NCBI RefSeq assembly: GCF_000442515.1
Contig: NZ_AQPH01000002.1
Location: forward strand, 55,087 to 119,086
DNA: 64,000 bases
Origin: Magnetospirillum fulvum MGU-K5
Lineage (GTDB): Bacteria > Pseudomonadota > Alphaproteobacteria > Rhodospirillales > Magnetospirillaceae
Direction: 5' to 3'
Program-made: the position numbers and the translations under genes
Part shown: in pieces, positions 1 through 8,473 of the stretch
How the letters are laid out: each line of letters starts with the position of its first letter
Position numbering within the stretch: position 1 is the first letter of the stretch
Notes under the pieces: generated by a model
Seen by the model: the letters and a program-made list of their open reading frames with translations, nothing else
What the model was told of the DNA's origin: nothing
Database searches by the model: none

Positions 1-1304
1 GGGGCAACCGTGGTGATCGCGGCGAGTCCCAGCCCGGCCAGGAAGGCGCGGGTGCGGCCGACATAATCGGGGGAATTGTCGGGCGCGACCGCCTTGACCA
101 CCAGACGGGTCGAAGTCGGGGCCAGCGCCGCATGGAGCGCGGTCAGGGTGCGGACGGTGCGGTCGAACTTGGCCCCGACATAAACGGATTCGTAGCTGGC
201 GGCATCCCACCCGGCAAACGACACCTGGAGACTCTCCAGCCCCAACCGGGCCAGCCGGGCGATCCGCTCGGGGGTAAAGGGGGTGGCGTTGGTGACGACC
301 GAAACGACAAAGCCGCGCACCACCGCGCTTTCCAGCAATTCAAACACCTGGGGATGCAAGAACGGCTCACCCTGGGCGGCCAGCACGGTCAGGCGGCGGA
401 TGCCGACCTCCTCGCAACGGTCGAGCACGCGGCCGAACACCGCTTCGGACATGAAGCCGTCGTTTTCCTTCCACACCCCGTGGCCGCACATCGTACAGCG
501 CAGGTTACAGCGCCGACTGAGTTGGACATACACTTCGGTCGGCAGGCCGCCGCGCCGGGCCAGCCCGTCCAGCATCATCGCCCGCAGCCGGGCGATATCG
601 GCCTCGGCCTCGGCCTCGCGGCCCAGCATCCCCAACGCGATCCCGTGCAGATAAAGCGGACGCGGCGGTGGATCGGACGCGGCCAGCAACGGTTCGACCA
701 GTTCCAGCGCAGGCTCTGCCCGCCCCGCCTCGATATGCAGCGCGGCGAGATCGGCCGCGATCCCGCCATCGTCGGGCGCCAGCGCGCGGGCCTGCTCGAA
801 CGCAGCCAGCGCCTCGTCCTGCCGCCCCAGCACCGACAGGGTCCGACCGCGCAGGGCATGGGCCTCGGCATGGCGGGGGGTCCTGCCCTCCAGCCCGCTC
901 AGCCGCTCCAGCAGGGTTTCGTAGCGTTCGGCCTGGAACAGCAACTGGGCGAGATCGACCAGGGCGTCAATCCACCCCGGAGCCAGGGCCAGGGCCTGAT
1001 CCAGCGCCGCGATCGCCTCGGCCGGGTGCCCGAGATTAGCCAGGGCCACCCCGCGCAGATGGTGCAGTTCGGGCGAACGAGGAGCGCGGACCAAGCCCCG
1101 CCCAGCCAGAGTCAGAGCATCTTCGTAATGACCGAAACGCACCCCCAGCCGGGCCAGCGCGAACAGTGCGCCGGGATGATCGGGCACGGTGCGCAGCGCG
1201 GTACGCAAACAGCGCTCCATCTCGGCGAAGCGACCGGCCCGTTCGTGGACAAGCGCATCGGACAAGAGCGGGGCAAGGGGATCGGGATGCGGCGGATGGG
1301 ACAT
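1..1304 (-). CDS. TPR/radical SAM protein, 3' end cut off by the window edge
   Basis: The frame is open from an ATG at 1304 to the left edge, so about 434 N-terminal codons are visible. The first ~210 residues are helical Leu/Ala-rich repeats of TPR type. A radical-SAM core follows, with the cluster motif CNLRCTMC (complement near 508-531) and the continuation GHGVWKEN. Radical-SAM enzymes use a [4Fe-4S] cluster and S-adenosylmethionine to make a 5'-deoxyadenosyl radical. Substrate and product cannot be told here. An alternative ATG lies at 1316, but an AGGA is better spaced for 1304. The opposite strand also carries a long open frame, which I regard as a GC-rich shadow because it has no recognisable domain. 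Confidence 0.8.
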   Translation of the reverse strand, partial: MSHPPHPDPLAPLLSDALVHERAGRFAEMERCLRTALRTVPDHPGALFALARLGVRFGHYEDALTLAGRGLVRAPRSPELHHLRGVALANLGHPAEAIAALDQALALAPGWIDALVDLAQLLFQAERYETLLERLSGLEGRTPRHAEAHALRGRTLSVLGRQDEALAAFEQARALAPDDGGIAADLAALHIEAGRAEPALELVEPLLAASDPPPRPLYLHGIALGMLGREAEAEADIARLRAMMLDGLARRGGLPTEVYVQLSRRCNLRCTMCGHGVWKENDGFMSEAVFGRVLDRCEEVGIRRLTVLAAQGEPFLHPQVFELLESAVVRGFVVSVVTNATPFTPERIARLARLGLESLQVSFAGWDAASYESVYVGAKFDRTVRTLTALHAALAPTSTRLVVKAVAPDNSPDYVGRTRAFLAGLGLAAITTVA

Positions 1305-1357
1305 CGTACCCGCCATCCTAAAACAGCGGCGGCCGCGACACAAACGAAGCGCACCGC

Positions 1358-1387
1358 TTGCTGTTTGATCGGCAAGAGGACTATATT
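1358..1387 (+). promoter_or_regulatory. putative sigma-70 promoter of the flagellar rod-like gene
   Basis: TTGCTG (1358-1363) and TATATT (1382-1387) are 18 bases apart, about 30 bases upstream of the ATG at 1418. The -10 match is good and the -35 is fair. No flagellar sigma-28 box is obvious. Confidence 0.4.
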
Positions 1388-1417
1388 GAATGAAATGATT
1401 CTAAAAGGCGCCCGGCT

Positions 1418-1720
1418 ATGATCTCCCCGGTTGCAACCACCTCGCTGGTCAGCGGCCTTAACGCCCAGACTCGTGTGGTCGAAACGGCGGCGGCAAATAT
1501 CGCCAACCAGAGCACTCCCGATTATCAGGCGGCACGTGGGTCACTGGTGTCGCGTCCGTTGCAGGGCGCGGCCTATGTCCCGCTCCCGCCCGAGGGCGAG
1601 GTCGATCCGGCACAGGAAATCGTGTCGATGATGGTGGCCAAGACCAGCTTCGAGGCGATGGCCAAGGCCTATTCGACCATCGCCGAGACCGAAAAGAACG
1701 GGCTCGATTCCCTGGCCTAA
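1418..1720 (+). CDS. small flagellar basal-body rod/hook-like protein
   Basis: This 100-residue protein starts with the rod-protein pattern (LVSGLNAQTRVVETAAANIAN, conserved N-terminal helix with the ANIAN signature). It ends with a typical C-terminal flagellar helix (VSMMVAKTSFEAMAKAYST). Those two regions form the coiled-coil ends of FlgB/FlgC/FlgE-type axial proteins. At 100 residues it is shorter than FlgC (about 135-140) and has almost no middle domain. An AAAAGG lies 8 bases before the ATG. It stands alone and divergent from the radical-SAM gene, so it may be a paralogue rather than the main FlgC. The axial-family assignment is firm; the exact role is not. Confidence 0.75.
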   Translation: MISPVATTSLVSGLNAQTRVVETAAANIANQSTPDYQAARGSLVSRPLQGAAYVPLPPEGEVDPAQEIVSMMVAKTSFEAMAKAYSTIAETEKNGLDSLA

Positions 1721-1732
1721 CTAACCCAATCC

Positions 1733-2083
1733 CTACCCTGCCTGAGCGCGGGGATTGAGCGACGCCGCCTTGGCGGCAAAATCCGCCCCCAGAAATTCCG
1801 GCCGTTTGTAAAGTCCATGCAGCCACGCGGCCAGCATGCACAATTCCTCGAACTTGACCAGTTCGTCGAGGGTTCCGGGGGGAAAGCGGATGGAAAAAGC
1901 GGCCGAGGTGATCTCCAGCACTTCTTCGACCTGTTCCATATTGAGGCCGATATCGGTCTCGATATGCGCATGCCGGGTCAGCTTCTCTTCCTCGACGCCG
2001 TAATCATCGCGAATCAACTTGACCACCCACCGGAACATGTTCATCCAGTTCTTGACATCTGAAATGTCACGATCAAAGGACAT
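1733..2083 (-). CDS. small acidic protein with acyl-carrier-protein-like sequence
   Basis: The product is 116 residues, mostly helical and acidic. Its middle reads H-x-E-TDIGLN-MEQVEEVLE, resembling the loop and helix II of acyl-carrier-like (DUF1493-type) proteins. The residue at the phosphopantetheine-Ser position appears to be Asn, so a prosthetic group is unlikely. The gene converges on the flagellar rod-like gene with a 12-base gap. Function is unknown; the ACP-like fold is an inference from pattern only. Confidence 0.6.
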   Translation of the reverse strand: MSFDRDISDVKNWMNMFRWVVKLIRDDYGVEEEKLTRHAHIETDIGLNMEQVEEVLEITSAAFSIRFPPGTLDELVKFEELCMLAAWLHGLYKRPEFLGADFAAKAASLNPRAQAG

Positions 2084-2318
2084 GATCTCTCCGCCGGAAT
2101 GACCAACGGATCGATACTACGCACTTCGCTGCAATCAGCAAGTCTTTCGGTCACGACGGCCGGTTTGTTTACTTTTGTTTACATTTCCGCCCCAGACACG
2201 ACCGCCCAAAGCCTCGCGTTGGATAAATGACGAATTCCGCGACAGGATCGCCCCGGCTCGACCGTATCAAGGGGTGCGGACATCGTGCAGGTGCGCCGCA
2301 CCAACAGGAGGTTTGGTC
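2084..2318. other. divergent intergenic region, no gene seen
   Basis: This 235-base stretch separates the ACP-like gene from the EF-hand gene and should hold both promoters. A TTTACTTTTGTTTACA tract lies at 2167-2182, and an ACAGGAGG ribosome binding site at 2304-2311 fixes the downstream start. No conserved ORF or RNA gene was recognised. Confidence 0.5.
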
Positions 2319-3038
2319 ATGAGCATCACATCCATCAGCGGAGGTGCATCGAACCTGCAATCGTTGTTCAGCAAACTGGACACGAATAGCGACGGTTCGG
2401 TCTCCAAATCTGAATTCGTCACCGGCCGTCCCACGGACGTTTCGTCCGATCAGGCATCGACCCTGTTCGATGCCCTGACCGAGGCCCTTTCGTCGTCGTC
2501 GTCATCCTCGTCTTCGTCATCCTCGTCTTCGTCGTCGAGTTCGTCCGACTCGACCTCGGGTCTCAGTGAAAGCGATCTCGCCAGCGCCTTTCAGCTCATG
2601 AGCCAGCAGATGCAGGCGGCGTTGATCAACGCCCAGAGCGACGACACCACCGCGACGTCCGACACCACCGACGATTCCACCACGATTTCGGCGAACCGCC
2701 CCCGCCCGCCGCCGCCTGCGGCGGCCGCGTCGAGCGACAGTGACAGCACCAGCAGCAGTTCGACCGCCACGGACATCGAGACCCTGGCCGCCGATCTGGA
2801 AAAGATTCTGGCCGATCTGACCGCCTCGACTTCGGCGACGTCGTCCTCGAATTCGAATTCGACCACCGCCGCCGCGACCACCACGTCGAGCGAGACCGAT
2901 TCGACGACCACCTCCACCGCCGCCGCAACCTCTCAGACCTTCACCAAACAATTGGCCCAGGACATGATGCGGGCGATCGAGTCCTACGCCAAAAACGGCG
3001 CGGGCGGGATCAGCGGCGCCAGTTCGGTCGCGGCCTGA
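2319..3038 (+). CDS. EF-hand protein with a poly-serine tract
   Basis: The 239-residue product starts at the ATG after ACAGGAGG. Residues ~18-30 form a canonical EF-hand calcium loop (DTNSDGSVSKSE), with acidic or amide ligands at positions 1, 3, 5 and a Glu at 12. A run of 19 serines follows (codons 2490-2546), then long Ser/Thr/Asp low-complexity stretches and a final amphipathic helix. No signal peptide is evident. Similar EF-hand/low-complexity proteins occur in magnetospirilla-type genomes; their role is not known to me. A strong terminator follows 47 bases after the stop. A reading frame on the opposite strand here is an artefact of the repetitive codons. Confidence 0.75.
   Translation: MSITSISGGASNLQSLFSKLDTNSDGSVSKSEFVTGRPTDVSSDQASTLFDALTEALSSSSSSSSSSSSSSSSSSSDSTSGLSESDLASAFQLMSQQMQAALINAQSDDTTATSDTTDDSTTISANRPRPPPPAAAASSDSDSTSSSSTATDIETLAADLEKILADLTASTSATSSSNSNSTTAAATTTSSETDSTTTSTAAATSQTFTKQLAQDMMRAIESYAKNGAGGISGASSVAA
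2490..2546 (+). repeat. serine-codon microsatellite with a 15-bp tandem duplication
   Basis: Nineteen consecutive serine codons, mostly TCG/TCC/TCA/TCT. Bases 2499-2513 are repeated exactly at 2514-2528 (TCGTCATCCTCGTCT). Because the unit is a multiple of three, expansion or contraction would change protein length without a frameshift. Confidence 0.9.
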
Positions 3039-3085
3039 TCCCCCGAGGATCAAGACCCCAGAGGCTTTTGCCGGACGCCCCCGTT

Positions 3086-3118
3086 CTCCCCTGGACCGTC
3101 GGTTCAGGGGAGTTTTTT
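3086..3118 (+). terminator. intrinsic terminator of the EF-hand gene
   Basis: A 12-bp stem (3086-3097 with 3101-3112, one G-U pair) closes a GTC loop and is followed directly by six T residues. This is a classical Rho-independent terminator. Confidence 0.9.
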
Positions 3119-3221
3119 GTCTGTCCCGCCTCATTCGCCAACAACGGGAGTACACCCACGCGCCATTGCGATATGATCCGGTACGAGGGCACGCGGTTTG
3201 ATTAAGGGGATTGTTTCCGAT

Positions 3222-3551
3222 ATGGGCGAAAGCGAAGACCGACTGAACCCGATCCGCAAGATCGGCCAGGGGCTTGTCGTGGTGATCGACCGGCGGATTT
3301 ATCCTATCGTCACCCTTTCGACCGCCGGATTGGTCTTTCAGGCCACCGGCTTCAAGGTCGGCGAACAGATCCGGATGAAAATCACCAGGATGCTCGACCT
3401 CAATGGCGGGGTTGACGCGACGTTGACGGTGACCTCGGCCGAGGAAACCATCACCCGGGGCGAGTTCATGCCGACGATGCCGCTGCTGCGCTACATCATC
3501 GACCATATCGGCGAGGTCACCGGGGTCGAACCGTCCTATTTCCGCAAATAG
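3222..3551 (+). CDS. conserved hypothetical protein, possibly PilZ-like
   Basis: A 109-residue beta-rich protein with no signal peptide. The pattern GLVVVIDRR...IVTLSTAGLVFQATGF...VGEQIRMKI suggests a small beta-barrel of PilZ type, but the RxxxR and (D/N)xSxxG c-di-GMP motifs of PilZ are not clear. I chose the ATG at 3222, with AAGGGG 14-18 bases upstream, over a TTG at 3198 in the same frame. It sits between the EF-hand gene and the convergent tgt. The function is not recognised. Confidence 0.6.
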   Translation: MGESEDRLNPIRKIGQGLVVVIDRRIYPIVTLSTAGLVFQATGFKVGEQIRMKITRMLDLNGGVDATLTVTSAEETITRGEFMPTMPLLRYIIDHIGEVTGVEPSYFRK

Positions 3552-3605
3552 CGCCAAGGGGACGACGCGGCCGGTGCCGGACCAGCCACGCCGCCTCTCG
3601 CATCC

Positions 3606-4739
3606 TTACAGCGGCGGGATATCGCCCAGGGCTTCGCGCGCCGCCGCCTCGGCGGCAAAGGCGGCGACCCGGCCTTCACCGATCGCGGCACGCAGGTCAC
3701 GCATCAGATCCTGATAGGCCTGGATATTGTGCCAGGTCAGCAGCATCGGCCCCAAAATCTCTTCCGAGCGGATCAGATGGTGGAGATAGGCCCGCGAATA
3801 GGAGCGGCAGGCCGGGCAGCCGCAGCCTTCTTCCAACGGACGCGGATCGTCCTGGTGGCGGGCATTGCGCAGATTGACGGTGCCGCGCCGGGTAAAGGCC
3901 TGGGCGGTACGGCCCGACCGGGTCGGCATCACGCAATCGAACATGTCGATGCCGCGCAGCACCGCGCCGATGATGTCGGAGGGACGCCCCACCCCCATCA
4001 GATAGCGGGGGCGGTCTTCGGGCAGCAGCGGCACGGTCGCGTCCAGCGTCGCGAACATCGCCTCCTGCCCTTCGCCGACCGCCAGACCGCCGACGGCATA
4101 ACCGTCAAAGCCGATCTCGATCAGGGCCTGGGCGGATTCGGCACGCAGGTCGGGATAGATGCCGCCCTGCACGATCCCGAACAAGCCGTGACCGGGCCGT
4201 TCGACAAAGGCCGTCTTCGACCGCACCGCCCAGCGCATCGACAGCCGCATACTCTCGGCCGCCTGGGCGGGGGTGGCGGGAAACGGCGTGCATTCGTCGA
4301 ACGCCATCGTGATGTCGGACCCCAGCAGACGCTGGATCTCCATCGAGCGTTCCGGGCTGAGATGGTGGCTCGACCCGTCATGGTGCGACTGGAAGGTGAC
4401 GCCGTTTTCGTCGAGCTTCCTGAGCTTGGCCAGGCTCATCACCTGGAACCCGCCGGAATCGGTCAGGATCGGCCCCGACCAGTTCATGAAGCGGTGCAGC
4501 CCGCCCAGCCGGTCGATCCGCTCCGCCCCCGGCCGCAGCATCAGGTGATAGGTGTTGCCCAGCACGATCTGTGCCCCGGTCGCGGCAACCGATTCCGGCT
4601 GCATCGCCTTGACGGTGGCGGCGGTGCCGACCGGCATGAAGGCGGGGGTGTCGATCGCCCCGTGCGCGGTGTGAAGGCGGCCCAGGCGCGCGGCGCCATC
4701 GCTGGCGAAACGCTCGTATCTAAAGCTGGTCATCGTCAT
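3606..4739 (-). CDS. tgt: queuine tRNA-ribosyltransferase
   Basis: The 377-residue enzyme exchanges guanine-34 for preQ1 in tRNAs with GUN anticodons. Visible signatures are [26 protein letters not shown] (general acid/base Asp), [11 protein letters not shown] (nucleophilic Asp) and the C-terminal zinc motif CGCPAC...H. The length is normal for bacterial TGT. It overlaps the 3' end of queA by 20 bases, so the two are translationally coupled. The start could also be the ATG at 4733, two codons later. Confidence 0.96.
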   Translation of the reverse strand: MTMTSFRYERFASDGAARLGRLHTAHGAIDTPAFMPVGTAATVKAMQPESVAATGAQIVLGNTYHLMLRPGAERIDRLGGLHRFMNWSGPILTDSGGFQVMSLAKLRKLDENGVTFQSHHDGSSHHLSPERSMEIQRLLGSDITMAFDECTPFPATPAQAAESMRLSMRWAVRSKTAFVERPGHGLFGIVQGGIYPDLRAESAQALIEIGFDGYAVGGLAVGEGQEAMFATLDATVPLLPEDRPRYLMGVGRPSDIIGAVLRGIDMFDCVMPTRSGRTAQAFTRRGTVNLRNARHQDDPRPLEEGCGCPACRSYSRAYLHHLIRSEEILGPMLLTWHNIQAYQDLMRDLRAAIGEGRVAAFAAEAAAREALGDIPPL

Positions 4740-5763
4740 TCCGATCGAGCAGAGAGGAATCGCCGTAAGAATAGAAGCGATAGCCCGACGCCATCGCATG
4801 AGCATAAGCCGCCCGCATCCGATCCAGCCCGGCAAAGGCCGACACCAGCATGAACAGGGTCGAGCGGGGCAGATGGAAATTGGTCATCAGCCGATCAACG
4901 ACGCGGAAGCGATAGCCCGGCACGATAAAGATATCGGTCGCGGCGGCAAAGGGGCGGACCTGCCCGTCCTCGCCCGCCGCACTTTCCAGCAGGCGCAGCG
5001 CGGTGGTTCCGACCGCGATCACCCGCCCGCCGGCGGCACGGGCGACGTTGATGGCGCGGGCGGCTTCGTCGCTGACCACCCCGATTTCGGCATGCATCTT
5101 GTGATCGTCGGTGTCCTCGGCCTTGACCGGCAGGAAGGTTCCGGCTCCGACATGCAGAGTCACCGCGACCCGCTTGACCCCGCGCTGGTCCAGCGCCGCC
5201 AACAGTTCGGGGGTGAAGTGCAGCCCGGCGGTCGGCGCCGCCACCGCCCCATCGGTGCGGGCAAAGGTGGTCTGGTAATCGGCACGGTCGGTCTCGTCGG
5301 CCTCGCCATGGCGGATATAGGGCGGCAACGGCAGACGGCCGTGCGCTTCCAGCGCCGCCATCAGCGCAGGCCCACCACGGTCAAAGCGGAGCAGAACTTC
5401 GCCTGCCTCGCCTTTCTCCTCGACGCTGGCGGAGAAGTCGGCGGCAAAGTCGATCCGGTCGCCGGGCCGCAGCTTCTTGGCCGGGCGGGCAAAGGCGCGC
5501 CAGCAGGATTCGTCCTCGCGCAGATGCAGGGTCAGTTCGACCGAGGCGGTGCCGCGCTTGCCATCCAGCCGCGCCGGAATCACCCTGGTATCGTTGAACA
5601 CCAGCACGTCGCCGGGACAAAGCAGGTCGGGAAGATCGCGCACGCCACCATCGCCGATGCCATCGGCGGCGACCCGCAACATCCGGGCGGAATCGCGCGG
5701 CCGGGCGGGCCGTTCGGCGATCAGTTCGCGCGGAAGATCAAAATCGAATATATCCACTTTCAT
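4720..5763 (-). CDS. queA: S-adenosylmethionine:tRNA ribosyltransferase-isomerase
   Basis: The 347-residue protein converts preQ1 in tRNA to epoxyqueuosine using the ribosyl part of SAM. Family landmarks are the N-terminal [34 protein letters not shown] and [18 protein letters not shown]. It is the first gene of a two-gene queuosine operon with tgt. It is divergent from the outer-membrane barrel gene, with 112 bases between them. Confidence 0.97.
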   Translation of the reverse strand: MKVDIFDFDLPRELIAERPARPRDSARMLRVAADGIGDGGVRDLPDLLCPGDVLVFNDTRVIPARLDGKRGTASVELTLHLREDESCWRAFARPAKKLRPGDRIDFAADFSASVEEKGEAGEVLLRFDRGGPALMAALEAHGRLPLPPYIRHGEADETDRADYQTTFARTDGAVAAPTAGLHFTPELLAALDQRGVKRVAVTLHVGAGTFLPVKAEDTDDHKMHAEIGVVSDEAARAINVARAAGGRVIAVGTTALRLLESAAGEDGQVRPFAAATDIFIVPGYRFRVVDRLMTNFHLPRSTLFMLVSAFAGLDRMRAAYAHAMASGYRFYSYGDSSLLDRNDDDQL

Positions 5764-5875
5764 CGTCGGGGATGTAGGCTGCCGGACCGCGCGGCGTCAA
5801 GCCCTGTACCCACCGCATATTGCACCCGAAATGATTTCACGACATGATCGGGAAGGTTGCAATGGGAGTAAATTG

Positions 5876-6529
5876 ATGAATAAAACCGTTCTGTCGACAG
5901 TTCTGGCCGTGCTTGCCCTGGCCTCGACCGACGGCTTCGCCCAGGATTTGCTGAACACCGCCCCCTCGCCCGGGCGGCCCCATGGGCCGTGGTACGGCTC
6001 GCTCAGTGGCGGCTATGGGATGGCCGAAGACATCCGCTACAAGACCCCGGATGGCGACAAGGGCCAGATCAGCGTCGAAGGTGGCTATGTCTTTGCCGCT
6101 GCGCTCGGCTACAAATGGCCGAAATACCTCCGCACCGAGTTCGAGGTGTCGTATCAGGCCAACAATCTGAACAAAGTTAAGTTCGGCGGCGAGCGGGGAA
6201 GCATGTCGAGCGACATGCAGTATCTGTTCTATTCGGTGAACGCCTATCACGATATCAGCACCGGCACCCGCTTCCTGCCCTATTTCGGCGGCGGTCTCGG
6301 CGGCGTCCACGAAACCCTGAACGATTCGGATGGAACCGAAGGCACCCTCGGCAAGGGCAGCACCGATGCATTCGAAATGCATGGCGAAGTCGGGCTGCAT
6401 TACGACCTTGGCCGCGAGGTCAGCGTCGGGCCGTCCTATCGCTTCGTCCATCTCTTCGACAGCGTGGGCGGTCGTGACGACACCAACCTGCATCAGGTCA
6501 AGGTCGGGCTGCGCTTCCCCTTCCGCTGA
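5876..6529 (+). CDS. outer-membrane beta-barrel protein (OmpA-barrel/porin-like)
   Basis: The 217-residue precursor has a clear signal peptide (MNKTVLSTVLAVLALA... cut near GFA-QD). Alternating aromatic/hydrophobic beta strands follow, ending with a terminal Phe (GLRFPFR), as in OMP barrels. Glycine-rich strands such as GSLSGGYG and FLPYFGGGLGG fit an eight-stranded barrel. GGGAGT at 5864-5869 supports the ATG at 5876. Its stop codon abuts the lipB start. The specific ligand or function is not known. Confidence 0.8.
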   Translation: MNKTVLSTVLAVLALASTDGFAQDLLNTAPSPGRPHGPWYGSLSGGYGMAEDIRYKTPDGDKGQISVEGGYVFAAALGYKWPKYLRTEFEVSYQANNLNKVKFGGERGSMSSDMQYLFYSVNAYHDISTGTRFLPYFGGGLGGVHETLNDSDGTEGTLGKGSTDAFEMHGEVGLHYDLGREVSVGPSYRFVHLFDSVGGRDDTNLHQVKVGLRFPFR

Positions 6530-7183
6530 GTGGCGATGACCTTCGATCCGGTCGAGTGGCGGATTTCCGACCGCCCGGTCAGCTATCCCGACGCGGTCGC
6601 GGCGATGGAACAACGCGTTGCCGCGATCCGCGCCGGGACCGCGCCGGAACTGGTGTGGCTGCTGGAACATCCGCCGCTTTACACCGCTGGAACCAGCGCC
6701 AACCCGGCCGATCTGCTGGACCCCGACCGCTTCCCGGTGTTTCCCAGCGGGCGCGGCGGCCAGTTCACCTATCACGGCCCCGGCCAGCGGGTCGCCTATG
6801 TGATGCTGGACCTGTCGCGGCGCGGTCCCGATCTGCGCCGCTTTGTCGTCGCGCTGGAAGAGTGGCTGATCCGTACCCTCGACCATTTCGCGGTCAAAGG
6901 CGAAGTGCGCGAGGGCCGGGTGGGCGTGTGGGTCGATCGCGGCGCGGGCCGGGAAGAAAAGATCGCGGCGATCGGCATTCGCGTCCGCCACTGGGTTACC
7001 TTCCATGGCGTGGCGCTAAACGTCGATCCCGTCCTCGATCATTTTCGCGGCATCGTCCCCTGCGGTCTGGCCGCCCACGGGGTCACCTCGCTGTGGGATC
7101 TGGGCCTGACCCCGACGATGGACGAGGTCGATTCCGCCCTGATCGCCAGCTTTGCCGAGGTGTTCAGCCCTCCGCCGCTTTGA
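6530..7183 (+). CDS. lipB: octanoyl-[acyl-carrier-protein]:protein N-octanoyltransferase
   Basis: LipB moves the octanoyl group from acyl carrier protein to lipoyl domains of 2-oxoacid dehydrogenases and the glycine cleavage H protein. The family motif [13 protein letters not shown], the lysine in [12 protein letters not shown] and the catalytic cysteine in FRGIVPCGL are all present. The length of 217 residues is usual. The start is either a GTG at 6530, immediately after the preceding TGA, or an ATG at 6536. The gene overlaps the convergent DUF683 gene by 20 bases. Confidence 0.95.
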   Translation: MAMTFDPVEWRISDRPVSYPDAVAAMEQRVAAIRAGTAPELVWLLEHPPLYTAGTSANPADLLDPDRFPVFPSGRGGQFTYHGPGQRVAYVMLDLSRRGPDLRRFVVALEEWLIRTLDHFAVKGEVREGRVGVWVDRGAGREEKIAAIGIRVRHWVTFHGVALNVDPVLDHFRGIVPCGLAAHGVTSLWDLGLTPTMDEVDSALIASFAEVFSPPPL

Positions 7184-7361
7184 GCCGCGCCCGCGCCTCG
7201 GTCAGCCGGGCGTAGGCCTCGTGGCATTTCTGCGCCACCGCCGGAATCGTCTCCCACTGAATGGGGAGTTCTTCTGACAGATCGTGCAGGTCCATCTTGG
7301 CCTGCACCGCCTGGGCGGACAGCTTCTTGATCTCGGCTTTCAGGGTTTCGACATCGCTCAT
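7164..7361 (-). CDS. DUF683 / Rop-like protein of the nitrogen-fixation type
   Basis: A 65-residue helical hairpin: [20 protein letters not shown], then [13 protein letters not shown] and a second helix ending [10 protein letters not shown]. This matches my memory of the small metal-binding DUF683 (CCE_0567-like) proteins encoded beside nifX/nifE-nifN, with the AxxxKMDLHDL and CHEAY region conserved. Here it lies about 33 kb from nifHDK and shares its 3' end with lipB. Role in vivo is not established. Confidence 0.75.
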   Translation of the reverse strand: MSDVETLKAEIKKLSAQAVQAKMDLHDLSEELPIQWETIPAVAQKCHEAYARLTEARARLKAAEG

Positions 7362-7539
7362 GGTTCGCCCTTTGTCGGTGGGGACGGCAAGATGGAACGA
7401 GTCTAACCTTTGCCTTGAATTTGGGCAAGAGACGAATTTGCCTATTTTACAGACAGAGCATGTCTTCGTGTCGGGATTAAGCGTTTCTTAAAAGGGCCGG
7501 AGCCACTGTTGATCCTTGGCCGAACCGCCGGGGGAAGGC

Positions 7540-7863
7540 ATGAGCGGCACCGATCTTTTCAACGAGCAGACCGGGGAACCGGGACCGAAGACGCCCACCC
7601 GGCGTCAGATCGCGGTGGCCTTGCACTATGATCCCGGCGAGAACGGCGCCCCAACGGTGGTTGCCTCGGGCCGGGGCTCGGTCGCCGAGCAGATTCTCAA
7701 TCTCGCCTTCGCCAATGGGGTCAAGGTCCGCACCGACCCCGATCTGGCCGAGGTTCTGGCCGCCGTCGATGTCGACAGCGTGATCCCGGTCGAAGCCTTT
7801 GTCGCCGTCGCCGAAATTCTAGCCTATGTCTATCGCGCCAACGGACGCGAGATGCCGTCATGA
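7540..7863 (+). CDS. FlhB-like C-terminal-domain protein
   Basis: The 107-residue product matches the cytoplasmic C-terminal domain of FlhB/YscU export-switch proteins (RRQIAVALHYDP...VVASGRGSVAEQI...NGVKVRTDPDLAEVL...AVAEILAYVYR). The NPTH autocleavage motif and the membrane domain are absent. Such stand-alone FlhB-like proteins are often encoded with flagellar genes. The ATG at 7540 is preceded by GGGGGAAGG. It heads a tight cluster with the next gene, fliO and fliP. It may modulate the export gate; that is inference. Confidence 0.8.
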   Translation: MSGTDLFNEQTGEPGPKTPTRRQIAVALHYDPGENGAPTVVASGRGSVAEQILNLAFANGVKVRTDPDLAEVLAAVDVDSVIPVEAFVAVAEILAYVYRANGREMPS

Positions 7864-8165
7864 CCGCCCTGCCCCCTGAATCCGACCGCCTGCAAGCCGA
7901 GATCGAAAAAGCGAGTTCGCTGGTCGGCGCGGCACGGCGTCTGCTCGCCACCGGCACGATGGTCGATCTGGCCGCGCTGGAGGGGCGGGTGCGCCTGATC
8001 TGCGACGGGATCGCCGGACTGACCCCGGAAACCGGGCGGGCCTTCCGTCCCGGCATCGAGGCGCTGATCACCGATCTCGACCGCCTTGACCTCGCCCTGC
8101 GCGATGCCGGACCCTATGCCGACGGCCGCTGGAGCCGGGGAAGCGAAGAAAAGGCCGGGGGGTGA
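7860..8165 (+). CDS. hypothetical protein in the flagellar export cluster
   Basis: A 101-residue helical protein that overlaps the FlhB-like gene by 4 bases (ATGA) and runs into fliO by a TGATG overlap, so all four genes are co-translated. No catalytic motif or membrane segment is visible. Heptad-like Leu/Ile spacing suggests helical pairing. Context suggests a flagellar accessory or chaperone role, but the family was not recognised. Confidence 0.65.
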   Translation: MTALPPESDRLQAEIEKASSLVGAARRLLATGTMVDLAALEGRVRLICDGIAGLTPETGRAFRPGIEALITDLDRLDLALRDAGPYADGRWSRGSEEKAGG

Positions 8166-8473
8166 TGGAGACCGTTTCCTATCTGCGTTTCATCATGTCG
8201 CTGGTCGCGGTGCTGGCGATGATTTTTGGCCTGTTGTGGGCGGCGCGGCGCTGGGGCCTGGGGATGATGGGCCCCCATGCCGCCAGCCGTCGCCACCGCC
8301 GCCTTGCCGTCCAGGACGTGTTGCAGCTTGACGCCCGCCACCGGCTGGTGTTGATCCGCCGCGACGATTGCGAACATCTGCTGCTGCTGGGCAACGGCAC
8401 CAGCACGGTGATCGAGCGCGATTGCCCGCCCCCTCGGTTCACCCCGACCGTTTCGAAGCCGGAGACCCCCTGA
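8165..8473 (+). CDS. fliO: flagellar biosynthesis protein FliO
   Basis: The 102-residue protein has one N-terminal membrane helix (YLRFIMSLVAVLAMIFGLLW) and a short cytoplasmic domain with the FliO pattern RRLAVQDVLQLDARHRLVLIRRDDCEHLLLLG. FliO assists FliP in forming the export-gate pore. It uses the ATG of a TGATG junction and overlaps fliP by one base (TGATG). Confidence 0.88.
   Translation: METVSYLRFIMSLVAVLAMIFGLLWAARRWGLGMMGPHAASRRHRRLAVQDVLQLDARHRLVLIRRDDCEHLLLLGNGTSTVIERDCPPPRFTPTVSKPETP

Noticed and set aside
132..1421. Long plus-strand reading frame opposite the radical-SAM gene
   Set aside because: It is Gln/Gly/His/Arg-rich without any domain, while the minus strand encodes a clear CNLRCTMC radical-SAM core in the same region.
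2517..3557. Minus-strand Arg/Gly-rich frame over the EF-hand gene
   Set aside because: It arises from the repeated TCN/ACC codons of the real gene and crosses its terminator.
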